Part shown: one piece after another, positions 51,472-60,222 of the stretch
Layout: each line of letters begins with the position of its first letter
Position numbering within the stretch: the stretch's first letter is position 1
Assembly: GCF_048323755.1 (NCBI RefSeq)
Contig: NZ_JBLWFS010000003.1
Coordinates: 1 to 64,000, forward strand
Length of the DNA: 64,000 nucleotides
Direction of reading: 5' to 3'
Origin: Alkalihalobacterium sp048323755
GTDB taxonomy: Bacteria; Bacillota; Bacilli; Bacillales; Bacillaceae_F
Translations under genes and position numbers: made by a program
Notes under the pieces: generated by a model
What the model was told of the DNA's origin: nothing
The model's input: only the letters and a program-made list of their open reading frames with translations
Database searches by the model: none

Positions 51472-51617
51472 GGATATTTTCGTAAACTTTGTTGCTTTTG
51501 GACCGTTTTTTGAAAATAAAATAGCCTTTTCAAAAGCTTCACGCATAGCGTGAAGAGCCAAGCATTCGCTTGGCTTACGGTCCAAAAGCACGGAGCACAA
51601 TCTTTGTAAAAAGAGCC
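51472..51617 (-). repeat. Hairpin-cluster repeat (family 1), full copy, inverted
   Basis: The outer stem GCTTTTGGACCGT (51494) and ACGGTCCAAAAGC (51577) is perfect over 13 bp. Inside are hairpin C' (TTTTGAAAA with TTTTCAAAA), hairpin B (CTTCACGC-ATA-GCGTGAAG, 51537-51555) and hairpin A (AGCCAAGC-ATTC-GCTTGGCT, 51556-51575). The order is reversed relative to 34600, so it is inserted in the opposite orientation. The left flank ATTTTCGTAAACTTTGTTGC matches the reverse complement of that copy's right flank. Confidence 0.82.
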
Positions 51618-51621
51618 AAAA

Positions 51622-51660
51622 GAAAAGACGAGAATGGCTTTACATTCCCGTCTTTTCATA
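51622..51660 (-). terminator. Terminator between the acetyltransferase gene and ctaA
   Basis: GAAAAGACGAGAATG pairs with CATTCCCGTCTTTTC (one mismatch). T-rich bases follow on the minus strand, so it probably ends ctaA transcription. Confidence 0.7.
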
Positions 51661-51712
51661 ATTGAAGAGTACCATTTTTGTTAGGATTAAACTGAATGAT
51701 TCCTTCATTCTA

Positions 51713-52615
51713 TTAATATTTTTTTCTAGTAACGACCATTGTTAAATAGCATAGTGTTGTGAACAATAAAGAAATAATAAGAGCATGAAGCATAGCTGTA
51801 AATAATGATGCTGCAGTAAATACAACAGCTACACCACTTATGAACTGACCAGTGACAAACAATAATGACAGCCCAGTGCCCCAAATAATAGTAGGTTCAT
51901 GGCGATAGCGCCTTACTGCCCAAACAAACATTCCTAAAATAACTAAGAAGAGAGCTATTCCTACGATACGGTGAAAATAATGAGAACCGATAGGACCTGC
52001 AAAACCAGGGAAGATTTGCCCATTACAGAGTGGGAACCCTGAACATGCTAATGTTGCTTGAGTATGCTTTACATATGCACCTGTATAAATAACTAAATAA
52101 CAATAGATGATGGTAAAAAATACATAATTCCTAAATCCTTTTGACACATTAGGTACAGGTACTTTCGACTTTCCATCTTCAAATGCTAAAACGGTTAATA
52201 GTACTACAGTTGCTAAAGAAATAGCTGAAATACCAAAATGTAAGGCAAGAATAGCTTTTGATTGACCGAACACAACTGCTCCAGCTCCTAGTAAACCTTG
52301 GAAAAGGATGAAAAATACTGCCATAATTGCCAAAAACTTAGCTTCGCGCATATGAGAAAGTTTTCTCCATGCCCAAATTGCAAAGATAATAATGAGTAGT
52401 CCCATAAGTGCTGAAACAATTCGATGACTATATTCAATAATCGTTTCTATTGCTGGAGATGTTGGTATAACTTCTCCAAAACATAAAGGCCATGTTGCTC
52501 CGCAGCCTTCACCAGATCCAGTCTTAGTAACCAGTGCACCTTGTAGTAGAACAATTAACATCCCAATGGACGTGATCACACCAAATATTTTTAAATACCT
52601 ATGCAAATCATTCAC
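51713..52615 (-). CDS. ctaA: Heme A synthase (CtaA)
   Basis: A 300 aa membrane protein with eight helices, oxidising the C8 methyl of heme O to give heme A. Conserved heme-ligand His residues lie in IEYSHRIVSALMG, LALHFGISAIS, SHYFHRIVGIALF and TAMLHALIISL. The paired Cys segments are GCGATWPLCFG and CSGFPLCNG. ATG at 52615 has AGAAGGTGA upstream. It is divergent from ctaB as in B. subtilis. Confidence 0.96.
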   Translation of the reverse strand: MNDLHRYLKIFGVITSIGMLIVLLQGALVTKTGSGEGCGATWPLCFGEVIPTSPAIETIIEYSHRIVSALMGLLIIIFAIWAWRKLSHMREAKFLAIMAVFFILFQGLLGAGAVVFGQSKAILALHFGISAISLATVVLLTVLAFEDGKSKVPVPNVSKGFRNYVFFTIIYCYLVIYTGAYVKHTQATLACSGFPLCNGQIFPGFAGPIGSHYFHRIVGIALFLVILGMFVWAVRRYRHEPTIIWGTGLSLLFVTGQFISGVAVVFTAASLFTAMLHALIISLLFTTLCYLTMVVTRKKY

Positions 52616-52783
52616 CTTCTTTTCATTTTGAGTTAGATGTATTAAAATATATGAGGCTATTATTGATCTTAAGTAAAAAGAACGGCTTAGTCAATTTCTA
52701 GAGAATGAACATTTTATGGATACATAAAAATGTGAAGATAGTGTGAAACTTTGGATTTTGATGAAACAAAGTAGATTTTAAGA

Positions 52784-52789
52784 TATAAT
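52784..52789 (+). promoter_or_regulatory. -10 element for ctaB
   Basis: A perfect TATAAT 78 nt upstream of ctaB in the 250 bp ctaA-ctaB divergent region. A TTGATG 20 nt upstream is a poorly spaced -35 candidate. No clear ResD or cre box was identified. Confidence 0.45.
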
Positions 52790-52866
52790 GTGGTTATAAC
52801 TCGATAGAATATTGATTTACTCTGTTGATGTTATGAGCCGTTCTCGAAAAAGGGGGTGAAAGGGAG

Positions 52867-53802
52867 ATGAATAAGACCAACACGGTGATAGAAGCTACGA
52901 ATGTTCTTCCTAATGAATCAAGTGTCATAATAACCGATCAACAAAAGTCATGGAAAGATTATTTAACACTTGGTAAAGTAGGTATAGTTACATCGAATCT
53001 TATCACTACATTTGCTGGTCTATTTCTAGCAGCAAAGTATTCGGGTATTAGTTTGGGAGATAATCTCCATATCGTACTATTTGCAATGTTAGGTGCCGCC
53101 TTGGTTATGGCTGGAGGATGTACACTTAATAATTTTATTGATAGAGATATTGATCCAATTATGGAACGTACAAAAGAGAGACCATCTGTTAATGGAAGGT
53201 TTCAAGCGAATCATATTCTTTGGATAGGTCTTATCCAGTCAGGGTTGGGTATTATGCTTCTAGCATTTATCAACTCCGTTGCAGCTGTCATTGGAATAAT
53301 TGGTTTATTTGTGTACGTTGTTCTATATACAATGTGGTCTAAACGTACACACTCGTTAAATACAGTGGTAGGAAGTATTTCTGGAGCAGTACCCCCATTA
53401 ATTGGTTGGGCTGCACTTGACCCGGGACTTCACACGTATGCTTGGCTGTTATTCTTTATCATGTTCTTTTGGCAACCTCCACACTTCCTAGCATTAGCTA
53501 TGAAAAGATGTGAGGAGTATCGCGCTGCAGGTATCCCGATGTTACCTGTTGTTGCAGGTTTCGAGATGACGAAACGTCAAATGGTCCTTTATGTAGCTAT
53601 TTTAATTCCAGTTTCATTAATGTTAGCACCATTTGGCCTCGTATATACAATAGTAGCTGCTGTACTGGGTGCAGGGTGGTTAATCTTGGGGATAGCAGGT
53701 TTTAAGATGAAGGATGATATTAAATGGGCACGTTTAATGTTCGTTTATTCCCTTAATTATCTTACTATCTTGTTTGTTCTTATGGTCATTGTCCACATAT
53801 AG
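52867..53802 (+). CDS. ctaB: Protoheme IX farnesyltransferase (heme O synthase, CtaB)
   Basis: A 311 aa UbiA-family prenyltransferase with about nine helices, attaching the farnesyl chain to heme B. The two Asp motifs are NNFIDRDIDPIMERTKERP and the loop around the later TMWSKRTHSLNTVVGSISGA. ATG at 52867 follows AAGGGAG. It precedes the ctaCDEF operon by 80 bp and could be co-transcribed with it. Confidence 0.96.
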   Translation: MNKTNTVIEATNVLPNESSVIITDQQKSWKDYLTLGKVGIVTSNLITTFAGLFLAAKYSGISLGDNLHIVLFAMLGAALVMAGGCTLNNFIDRDIDPIMERTKERPSVNGRFQANHILWIGLIQSGLGIMLLAFINSVAAVIGIIGLFVYVVLYTMWSKRTHSLNTVVGSISGAVPPLIGWAALDPGLHTYAWLLFFIMFFWQPPHFLALAMKRCEEYRAAGIPMLPVVAGFEMTKRQMVLYVAILIPVSLMLAPFGLVYTIVAAVLGAGWLILGIAGFKMKDDIKWARLMFVYSLNYLTILFVLMVIVHI

Positions 53803-53885
53803 AGAGAAAACTATGAGGGGAATAGTGACTGTAATATAAAAAACGTAGTATTCACTACAAAGCGAAAGTGAGGATTGATTGTCAG

Positions 53886-54902
53886 ATGAGAAATTGGAAA
53901 AATGCTTTGCGTTTGCTTCCTCTTTCACTTCTTGTCTTTTTTATGACAGGGTGTGGTGAGGCAAACCTAACTGCGCTTGATCCTAAAGGACCACAAGCAC
54001 AGTGGATTTATGACAAAATGCTATTGTCATTATTCGTCATGATTTTCGTGGCAGCATTTGTTTTTGCAGTATTCTTTATTATTCTAATTAAATTTAGAAG
54101 AAAGCCTGGCGACGATACGTACCCTAAACAAGTTCACGGGAGTACGACGCTGGAAATTATTTGGACAGCTATTCCGATTCTATTATTAGCAATTTTAGCT
54201 GTACCTACGATCACTGGATCTTTCATGTTGGCTGACACTGAGCCAGAGGGAGACCATACAGTTCATATCAAAGTGACAGGTCATCAATTCTGGTGGCAAT
54301 TTGATTATGAGGATGAAGGATTTACTGCTGGTCAAGATGTATACATCCCGACTGGTGAAAAAGTTATCTTTGAATTACATGCAAGTGATGTAATTCACTC
54401 ATTCTGGGTGCCTGCACTTGCTGGTAAGGTAGATAATGTTCCTGGTATTACAAACCATCTATGGTTAGAAGCTGATGAACCAGGAATTTACAAAGGAAAA
54501 TGTACTGAGCTTTGTGGGCCTGAGCATGCTCTTATGGACTTTAAGGTAATTGCTTTAGATCGCCCTGATTACGATGCTTGGGTTGAAGGTATGCAAGCAA
54601 AAGCAGAAGATAGTTCTGAAGTTTTAGCGCGTCAAGGTTATGAAGTATTTGAAAATCAAGGTTGTATTGGCTGTCACGCTATTAGTGGTGCAGGTTCAGA
54701 TCTTGGTCCAACACTTACTAACTTTGGTGAGCGTACAGTTGTTGCAGGTTACCTTGAGTACAATGACGAGAATTTAGAAGCATGGATCCGTGATCCTGAG
54801 TCTTTAAAACAAGGTAATAACATGCCAGCTTATCCTGATCTTAGTGATGAAGATATGGCGGCACTAATTGCGTTCTTAAAATCTTTAAAAGTTAACGAAT
54901 AA
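53886..54902 (+). CDS. ctaC: Cytochrome c oxidase caa3 subunit II with fused cytochrome c
   Basis: A 338 aa lipoprotein (lipobox FMTGC, Cys23) with two membrane helices. The CuA domain has HSFWVPALAGK and the ligand loop KCTELCGPEHALM. A C-terminal cytochrome c domain has heme motif GCIGCH and axial Met in NNMPAYPDL. This fusion defines caa3 oxidases. The ATG at 53886 is used, with GTGAGGATT about 12 nt upstream; a GTG at 53868 lies in the SD region. First gene of ctaCDEF. Confidence 0.95.
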   Translation: MRNWKNALRLLPLSLLVFFMTGCGEANLTALDPKGPQAQWIYDKMLLSLFVMIFVAAFVFAVFFIILIKFRRKPGDDTYPKQVHGSTTLEIIWTAIPILLLAILAVPTITGSFMLADTEPEGDHTVHIKVTGHQFWWQFDYEDEGFTAGQDVYIPTGEKVIFELHASDVIHSFWVPALAGKVDNVPGITNHLWLEADEPGIYKGKCTELCGPEHALMDFKVIALDRPDYDAWVEGMQAKAEDSSEVLARQGYEVFENQGCIGCHAISGAGSDLGPTLTNFGERTVVAGYLEYNDENLEAWIRDPESLKQGNNMPAYPDLSDEDMAALIAFLKSLKVNE

Positions 54903-54935
54903 TTTATAAACTTGAATAAAAGGAGGGAATACCCC

Positions 54936-56807
54936 TTGGCTACGACTTCATTGGCTAATACAAAGTCAAAAAGTGTAATTTGGGATTGGTTAACGACTGT
55001 TGACCATAAGAAAATAGCCATCCTCTACTTAGTAGCTGGTACGCTTTATTTCGTTCAAGCTGGTTTAATGGCATTATTAATGCGAATCCAGTTAATGTAC
55101 CCAGAAAATACATTTATGACGGGTCAGACTTTTAATGAATTACTTACAATGCACGGTACGGTTATGCTTTTCTTTGTGGCAACCCCGTTACTGTTTGCTT
55201 TTATGAACTATATGATTCCACTCCAAATTGGAGCACGTGACGTTGCGTTTCCATTTATTAACTCATTAGGTTTCTGGATTTTCTTCTTTGGTGCTTTATT
55301 AACAAATATGAGTTGGTTTTTCGGTGGCGGACCGGATGCTGGTTGGACGGCATACGTTCCTCTAGCGGGTCGTGACTATGCTGGTCTAGGACTTGACTTT
55401 TACGTATTAGGTTTACAGGTTGCTGGTATCGGTACATTATTATCAGGTATCAACTTCCTAGTAACGATCATTAACATGCGTGCACCTGGTATGACGATGA
55501 TGCGTTTACCATTATTCGTATGGACATCATTTATTTCATCAATGCTAATTTTATTTGCTTTTACACCATTAGCAGCTGGTCTTGCTTTACTAATGTTAGA
55601 CCGTATTTTTGGTGCACAATTCTTCATCCCAGGTATGGGTGGTAATACTGTGTTATGGCAACATATTTTCTGGATCTTCGGACACCCAGAGGTATACATT
55701 TTAGTACTTCCTGCTTTTGGTATTATTTCAGAAGTACTTCCTGCTTTCTCAAGAAAGCGTTTGTTTGGTTATACAGCAATGGTATTTGCGACAATCGTTA
55801 TCGCGTTCTTAGGCTTCATGGTTTGGGCTCACCACATGTTTACTGTAGGTATGGGACCAATTGCTAACGCAATCTTTGCAGTCGCTACGATGACAATTGC
55901 AGTACCAACTGGTATTAAAGTATTTAACTGGTTATTCACAATGTGGGGTGGAAAACTAACATTTAACACTTCCATGTTATTTGCTTCAACGTTCGTTCCA
56001 ACATTCGTACTTGGTGGGGTTACAGGTGTTATGCTTGCAATGGGACCTGTAGACTACTTATATCATGATACGTACTTTGTAGTAGCTCACTTCCATTACA
56101 TTATTGTTGGTGGTATCGTATTTGCATTATTTGCAGGGTTATTCTATTGGTACCCTAAAATGTTTGGTCATAAGCTAAATGAGAAACTAGGAATCTTTAT
56201 GTATATCTTATTTGCAATTGGGTTCCATTTAACATTCTTCATTCAGCACTTCTTAGGTTTAATGGGTATGCCTCGTCGTGTATACACTTACCTAGATGGT
56301 CAAGGTTTAAATGCATTTAACTATATTAGTACAATTGGTGTATTCTTCATGAGTGCAGCAGTTATCGTATTAGTAATCAATGTTGTATATTCAGCATATA
56401 AAGGTGAGCGTGTAACAGTTGCAGATCCATGGGATGCTCGTACATTAGAGTGGGCTACTCCTACTCCAGTTCCTGAGTATAACTTTGCACAAACACCACA
56501 AGTTCGTTCATTAGATCCACTTTTCTATGAGAAAATTCATGGAGATGGAAAAATGAAACCAGCTGAACCAATCGCGCCAATCCATATGCCTAACGGATCT
56601 ATTATTCCGTTCATTATGTCAATTGGATTATTCATCTTAGGTTTTGGTTTTGTTATGATGAACATGGAAAACGCAATCGTTTCTCCATATATTGTTATCG
56701 GTCTAGGTGCTGTTGTAACATTTGGTTCAATGATTGCTCGTTCAGTTAAAGAAGATCATGGATATTATATTCCAGTTGAAGAAATCAAAGAGAAGGAGGT
56801 AAGCTAA
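54936..56807 (+). CDS. ctaD: Cytochrome c oxidase caa3 subunit I
   Basis: The 623 aa catalytic subunit binding heme a, heme a3 and CuB. It shows the N-terminal TVDHKKIAILYLVAG, ELLTMHGTVMLFFVATP (heme a His), the CuB and cross-linked Tyr motif WIFGHPEVYILVLPAFG, the LYHDTYFVVAHFHYIIVGG helix X ligands and a long C-terminal extension. Start TTG at 54936 after AAAGGAGGG. The length agrees with B. subtilis CtaD. Confidence 0.97.
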   Translation: MATTSLANTKSKSVIWDWLTTVDHKKIAILYLVAGTLYFVQAGLMALLMRIQLMYPENTFMTGQTFNELLTMHGTVMLFFVATPLLFAFMNYMIPLQIGARDVAFPFINSLGFWIFFFGALLTNMSWFFGGGPDAGWTAYVPLAGRDYAGLGLDFYVLGLQVAGIGTLLSGINFLVTIINMRAPGMTMMRLPLFVWTSFISSMLILFAFTPLAAGLALLMLDRIFGAQFFIPGMGGNTVLWQHIFWIFGHPEVYILVLPAFGIISEVLPAFSRKRLFGYTAMVFATIVIAFLGFMVWAHHMFTVGMGPIANAIFAVATMTIAVPTGIKVFNWLFTMWGGKLTFNTSMLFASTFVPTFVLGGVTGVMLAMGPVDYLYHDTYFVVAHFHYIIVGGIVFALFAGLFYWYPKMFGHKLNEKLGIFMYILFAIGFHLTFFIQHFLGLMGMPRRVYTYLDGQGLNAFNYISTIGVFFMSAAVIVLVINVVYSAYKGERVTVADPWDARTLEWATPTPVPEYNFAQTPQVRSLDPLFYEKIHGDGKMKPAEPIAPIHMPNGSIIPFIMSIGLFILGFGFVMMNMENAIVSPYIVIGLGAVVTFGSMIARSVKEDHGYYIPVEEIKEKEVS

Positions 56808-56809
56808 CG

Positions 56810-57430
56810 ATGGGACACGCGGTAGATACTTCTAAAGGGCTTCCTCCTCATCCGGAGAGGGCGACACTCGAAGGGAAAAATAAGTTTTTAGGATTTTGGT
56901 TCTTCTTAGGTGGAGAAACTGTACTATTTGCAACATTCTTTGGTACGTACCTAGGTCTTCGTAACGGGGTTGCCGATGGTCCAACACCAGCTGAGATTTT
57001 CCAATTACCATTAGTATTCATCATGACAATGCTACTTTTAACAAGTAGTTTAACGAGTGTACTAGCAATGTATGCCATGAAAAAGAATAATTTCAAGGCA
57101 ATGGTTGTTTGGTTATGGGTTACAGTATTATTAGGACTTGGGTTCTTAGGAATGGAGATCTACGAGTTCTACGAGTATTCAGTTCACTATGGCTTAGGTT
57201 ATACGACAAGTGCTTTCGCATCATCTTTCTATACATTAGTTGGTCTGCATGGTGCCCACGTTGTCTTTGGTCTTTCGTGGATCGTTTGCTTATTAATTCG
57301 TTACAGACGTTCTGGTATTACGTTAACAAATGCCCCGAAATTCTACGTTGCCAGCCTTTACTGGCACTTTATCGACGTAGTTTGGGTATTTATCTTTACA
57401 GTAGTATATCTAATGGGAATAGGAGGTTAA
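56810..57430 (+). CDS. ctaE: Cytochrome c oxidase caa3 subunit III
   Basis: A 206 aa membrane protein with about five helices. Subunit III motifs: FWFFLGGETVLFATFFGTYL, YTLVGLHGAHVVFGLSWIV and the C-terminal ASLYWHFIDVVWVFIFTVVY. It starts 2 nt after ctaD, with AAGGAGG in the ctaD end, and is followed 4 nt later by ctaF. Confidence 0.96.
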   Translation: MGHAVDTSKGLPPHPERATLEGKNKFLGFWFFLGGETVLFATFFGTYLGLRNGVADGPTPAEIFQLPLVFIMTMLLLTSSLTSVLAMYAMKKNNFKAMVVWLWVTVLLGLGFLGMEIYEFYEYSVHYGLGYTTSAFASSFYTLVGLHGAHVVFGLSWIVCLLIRYRRSGITLTNAPKFYVASLYWHFIDVVWVFIFTVVYLMGIGG

Positions 57431-57434
57431 GTTT

Positions 57435-57779
57435 ATGGCAGACAACTTAAGTACTTCTTTTTCTAAAAGTGCAATGTCAGAAGAAGAATTAAGAAAGACG
57501 AATGACGAGCAGAAGCGTCAAATTATCGCGTTTGCGCTAATGATCTTCCTAACGTTATTGGCTTTCGTAGCAGTTGCTACAGATATCATCCCTGCTACTT
57601 TCGCCATTCCTTTCATCTTAATTCTAGCTGTAATTCAGCTATTCCTTCAGTTGTTATACTTTATGCACTTGAAGGATAAAGACCATGGATGGGCCAGCTC
57701 ATTTATGGCATCAGGATTTGTAATTGCAATTCCTGCAATCGCTGCGTTAATGCTTTTACTAGGTATCACGAAGTATTAA
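57435..57779 (+). CDS. ctaF: Cytochrome c oxidase caa3 subunit IV
   Basis: A 114 aa protein of the cytochrome C oxidase IV (caa3_CtaG-type/COX4_pro) family with three helices (about 38-58, 61-83, 88-112). Typical is VIQLFLQLLYFMHLKDKDHG. ATG at 57435 after TAGGAGG. It closes the ctaCDEF operon, before a terminator. Confidence 0.93.
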   Translation: MADNLSTSFSKSAMSEEELRKTNDEQKRQIIAFALMIFLTLLAFVAVATDIIPATFAIPFILILAVIQLFLQLLYFMHLKDKDHGWASSFMASGFVIAIPAIAALMLLLGITKY

Positions 57780-57787
57780 TTTTGGAC

Positions 57788-57825
57788 AAAAGTCGGCTGT
57801 AATTATTTACAGTCGGCTTTTTTCT
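57788..57825 (+). terminator. Terminator of the ctaCDEF operon
   Basis: AGTCGGCTGTAA pairs with TTACAGTCGGCT through GT pairs and is followed by a T run. Confidence 0.78.
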
Positions 57826-57979
57826 GCATAAGACCACGAAGGCTTAGGTGTAATAACAAAAACCCCAACATTATTGTTCAATGTTTTGTAATATTACCTC
57901 TTACAAAAAATCAGTTATTTTGTCTGAATTTGTGTATAATAAGAAGTGGTTTAGTATTTTATAGTTAGGAGTGAAAACG

Positions 57980-58540
57980 ATGAAGGAACACGGTCAAGAG
58001 ACGATTAATGAATCATCATTTAAAAAGAGAAATTATAAGCCGTGGATCATAGCGATTACCATTGTAATCAATGGTTTAGTTATCATTCTTTCAGGATTAT
58101 CAGGTGTCGAAAATTTTGATTTATTTGATGTAAAGATATTGCCATTGATGAACGCTATTTTTAACAGTTTCACGTTCTTATTCCTGTTATTTGCTTTAAT
58201 TGCAATAATAAAGAAAAACATTACATGGCATAAGCGTTTCATATATTTAGCATTTACGACAACGACATTATTCTTAGTCACATACGTAGGGCATCATTTT
58301 CTTTCCGCATCGACAACTTATGGTGGAGACGGAATTTTAAAATTTATTTATTACTTTATCCTCATCACTCATATCATTTTAGCTGCAGCTATTGTTCCGT
58401 TAGCATTAACTACAGTTGCTAGAGCTTGGAATATGGAGAATGAAAGACATCGTAGAATTGCAAGATGGACGATGCCATTATGGTTATATGTAAGTTTAAC
58501 TGGTGTTCTAGTGTATATTTTAATCTCACCGTACTATTAA
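57980..58540 (+). CDS. DUF420 membrane protein, CtaM/YozB-like oxidase assembly factor
   Basis: A 186 aa protein with five helices, of the DUF420 family. Conserved His residues are in NITWHKRFIYLAF, YVGHHFLSASTTYGG and ITHIILAAAIVPLAL, all candidates for heme or metal binding. In Staphylococcus aureus the homologue CtaM is required for functional heme A-containing oxidase. Here it stands directly after ctaF, where B. subtilis carries ctaG. ATG at 57980 follows TTAGGAG; GTG at 57971 lies within the SD. It has its own leader and terminator. Confidence 0.87.
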   Translation: MKEHGQETINESSFKKRNYKPWIIAITIVINGLVIILSGLSGVENFDLFDVKILPLMNAIFNSFTFLFLLFALIAIIKKNITWHKRFIYLAFTTTTLFLVTYVGHHFLSASTTYGGDGILKFIYYFILITHIILAAAIVPLALTTVARAWNMENERHRRIARWTMPLWLYVSLTGVLVYILISPYY

Positions 58541-58573
58541 AAAAACTCCTGCTTTATAGCAGGAGTTTTTTTA
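58541..58573. terminator. Bidirectional terminator after the ctaM-like gene
   Basis: AAACTCCTGCT pairs with AGCAGGAGTTT over TTAT, with A and T runs. Confidence 0.88.
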
Positions 58574-58611
58574 TTTTGATTGCTGTTGACTGTTTCTTCA
58601 ACTTACTTACC

Positions 58612-59676
58612 TTATATTTTTACATTTAATTTGATGATCCCAGCTTCCTTTGCAGAAGTAAAGGCAATGACAATTAATGGACCGATAATAAATCCTGCGA
58701 CGCCGAAAAGCATTAAACCGATATACATGGCAATTAGTGTAGCGAGTGGGGAAAGACCAATATGTTGTCCCATTACTTTTGGTTCGACTGTCCTACGAAT
58801 GATTAATAACACACCTGCTAGAATTAATAGTTGAGTTCCTAATCCAACATCACCCGTAAATAGATAAAATAATGCCCATGGCCCTAAAATGGCGATAGAC
58901 CCAATAATGGGGACAAAGTCGATGATCCAAATAATAAAGGCCATCAATAAAGCAACTTCTGGGACAATGATTAAGAGCCCAATTAGAGATACAATGAAAA
59001 TAATTATACTCACCAAAAATTGTGCTTTAAAAAAACCAGCGATAACATAAGATAAACGAGAGACCATAAAATTCACTTTATCAGCAGTTTTATCTGAAAA
59101 GTAGGAATATAGCTGCTGTTTAAGTCTCGGTAGTTCTAATAGAAATAAAAATAAAGCGATCAAATAGACTAAGAAATTTACTAAAAATGCTGGTATCGTC
59201 GTAATTAATGAGGTTATATCACTAATTAAATCTCTATTGCCAAATTCTGTCCTTAAGTTATTTAAAGTGTGAGTAACTTGGTTATTTACTTCACGGATAA
59301 AATCTGGAGGTAAATCTGCATATTTATATTCTAAATCTCTTTGAAATGAAAACCAAGCCCGATTAATATCATTAATATAGGTAGGTAAGTTTTCAGCCAA
59401 CTGTACGCCTTGTGTAACTGCTTTAGTCACTATAAAGTAACCACTTAGCCCAATAAAGCATACAAATATCGTAAAAACAATCATAACGGCTAAGTTTCTT
59501 TTCATTTTTGTTTTCTCACAAAGAGCCTTTACAGCAGGTGTCAGTATGAGTGCTGTAAATAACGCTAATATCAGCGGTAGAGATACAGGTAAAATGAAAT
59601 AACCTGCAACGATAACTAGTATGATCGTAACTGTTAAAATAATGTTTCGTTTAGTGAAAATGGCGGACAATTTCAA
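58612..59676 (-). CDS. ytvI: YtvI-like sporulation membrane protein (AI-2E transporter family)
   Basis: A 354 aa protein with about eight helices and a cytosolic/external loop at about 90-165. The AI-2E/PerM family C-terminal block is IWIIDFVPIIGSIAILGPWA and EPKVMGQHIGLSPLATLIAM. Its size and sequence character fit YtvI, a sporulation-linked member, more than a general AI-2 exporter. The start is TTG at 59676 after AAAGGGG. The function is unproven. Confidence 0.75.
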   Translation of the reverse strand: MKLSAIFTKRNIILTVTIILVIVAGYFILPVSLPLILALFTALILTPAVKALCEKTKMKRNLAVMIVFTIFVCFIGLSGYFIVTKAVTQGVQLAENLPTYINDINRAWFSFQRDLEYKYADLPPDFIREVNNQVTHTLNNLRTEFGNRDLISDITSLITTIPAFLVNFLVYLIALFLFLLELPRLKQQLYSYFSDKTADKVNFMVSRLSYVIAGFFKAQFLVSIIIFIVSLIGLLIIVPEVALLMAFIIWIIDFVPIIGSIAILGPWALFYLFTGDVGLGTQLLILAGVLLIIRRTVEPKVMGQHIGLSPLATLIAMYIGLMLFGVAGFIIGPLIVIAFTSAKEAGIIKLNVKI

Positions 59677-59794
59677 ACCCCTTTCTATCTTAAAGGCATG
59701 TAGTTATATTATAGTATGAACGGAAAACATTGAACAGGCTTTGTAAAGGCTTTCTTTAAATATTAATAAATCATTCGAAAAGGAGAATGATATT

Positions 59795-60142
59795 ATGCCC
59801 ATTCAATTGCTTGAAGATGGTCAGCTTCATATTAAAGAAAAGGTACTCATTGATCTTATCTACTTTTCCTTACAAAAGCATTATCCTTTTATTAAACCAT
59901 ATAATGAATGGATGAAACGAGTAAGGAACTCATTAAATCGTAATGAAAAATATGGAATAATTGTGGTAGTTGAAGAAAACTCATTAGAACTAGATGTGAG
60001 TCTTTCTGTATTATATGGTTCAGATATTAGAGAATTGACTAAAACAATTCAAAATATCATAAGAAGTGAAATTGAACTTTGCACAGGATTTACAGTAAAA
60101 CAGGTTAGGATAAGAATTGAAGACATACATTTTGACGATTAA
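59795..60142 (+). CDS. Small protein, possibly Asp23/Gls24-like (YlbA position)
   Basis: A 115 aa soluble protein. The second half, VSLSVLYGSDIRELTKTIQN and TGFTVKQVRIRIEDIHFDD, has the pattern of the Asp23/Gls24 alkaline-shock domain, but the first half does not show it clearly. ATG at 59795 follows AAAGGAG. It stands where B. subtilis has ylbA, upstream of ylbB. Both the family link and the ylbA link are tentative. Confidence 0.55.
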   Translation: MPIQLLEDGQLHIKEKVLIDLIYFSLQKHYPFIKPYNEWMKRVRNSLNRNEKYGIIVVVEENSLELDVSLSVLYGSDIRELTKTIQNIIRSEIELCTGFTVKQVRIRIEDIHFDD

Positions 60143-60222
60143 GCGAATGTCTATATGATTTTGTTGAAGTTTCTTTAGTTTTGAAGTACTCTTGTTAAAG
60201 ATTAGATAAAAGGAGTACTCAA

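Noticed and set aside
58580..58834. 84 codon plus-strand frame opposite ytvI
   Set aside because: It is the complement of the ytvI end and lies just after a terminator with no SD.
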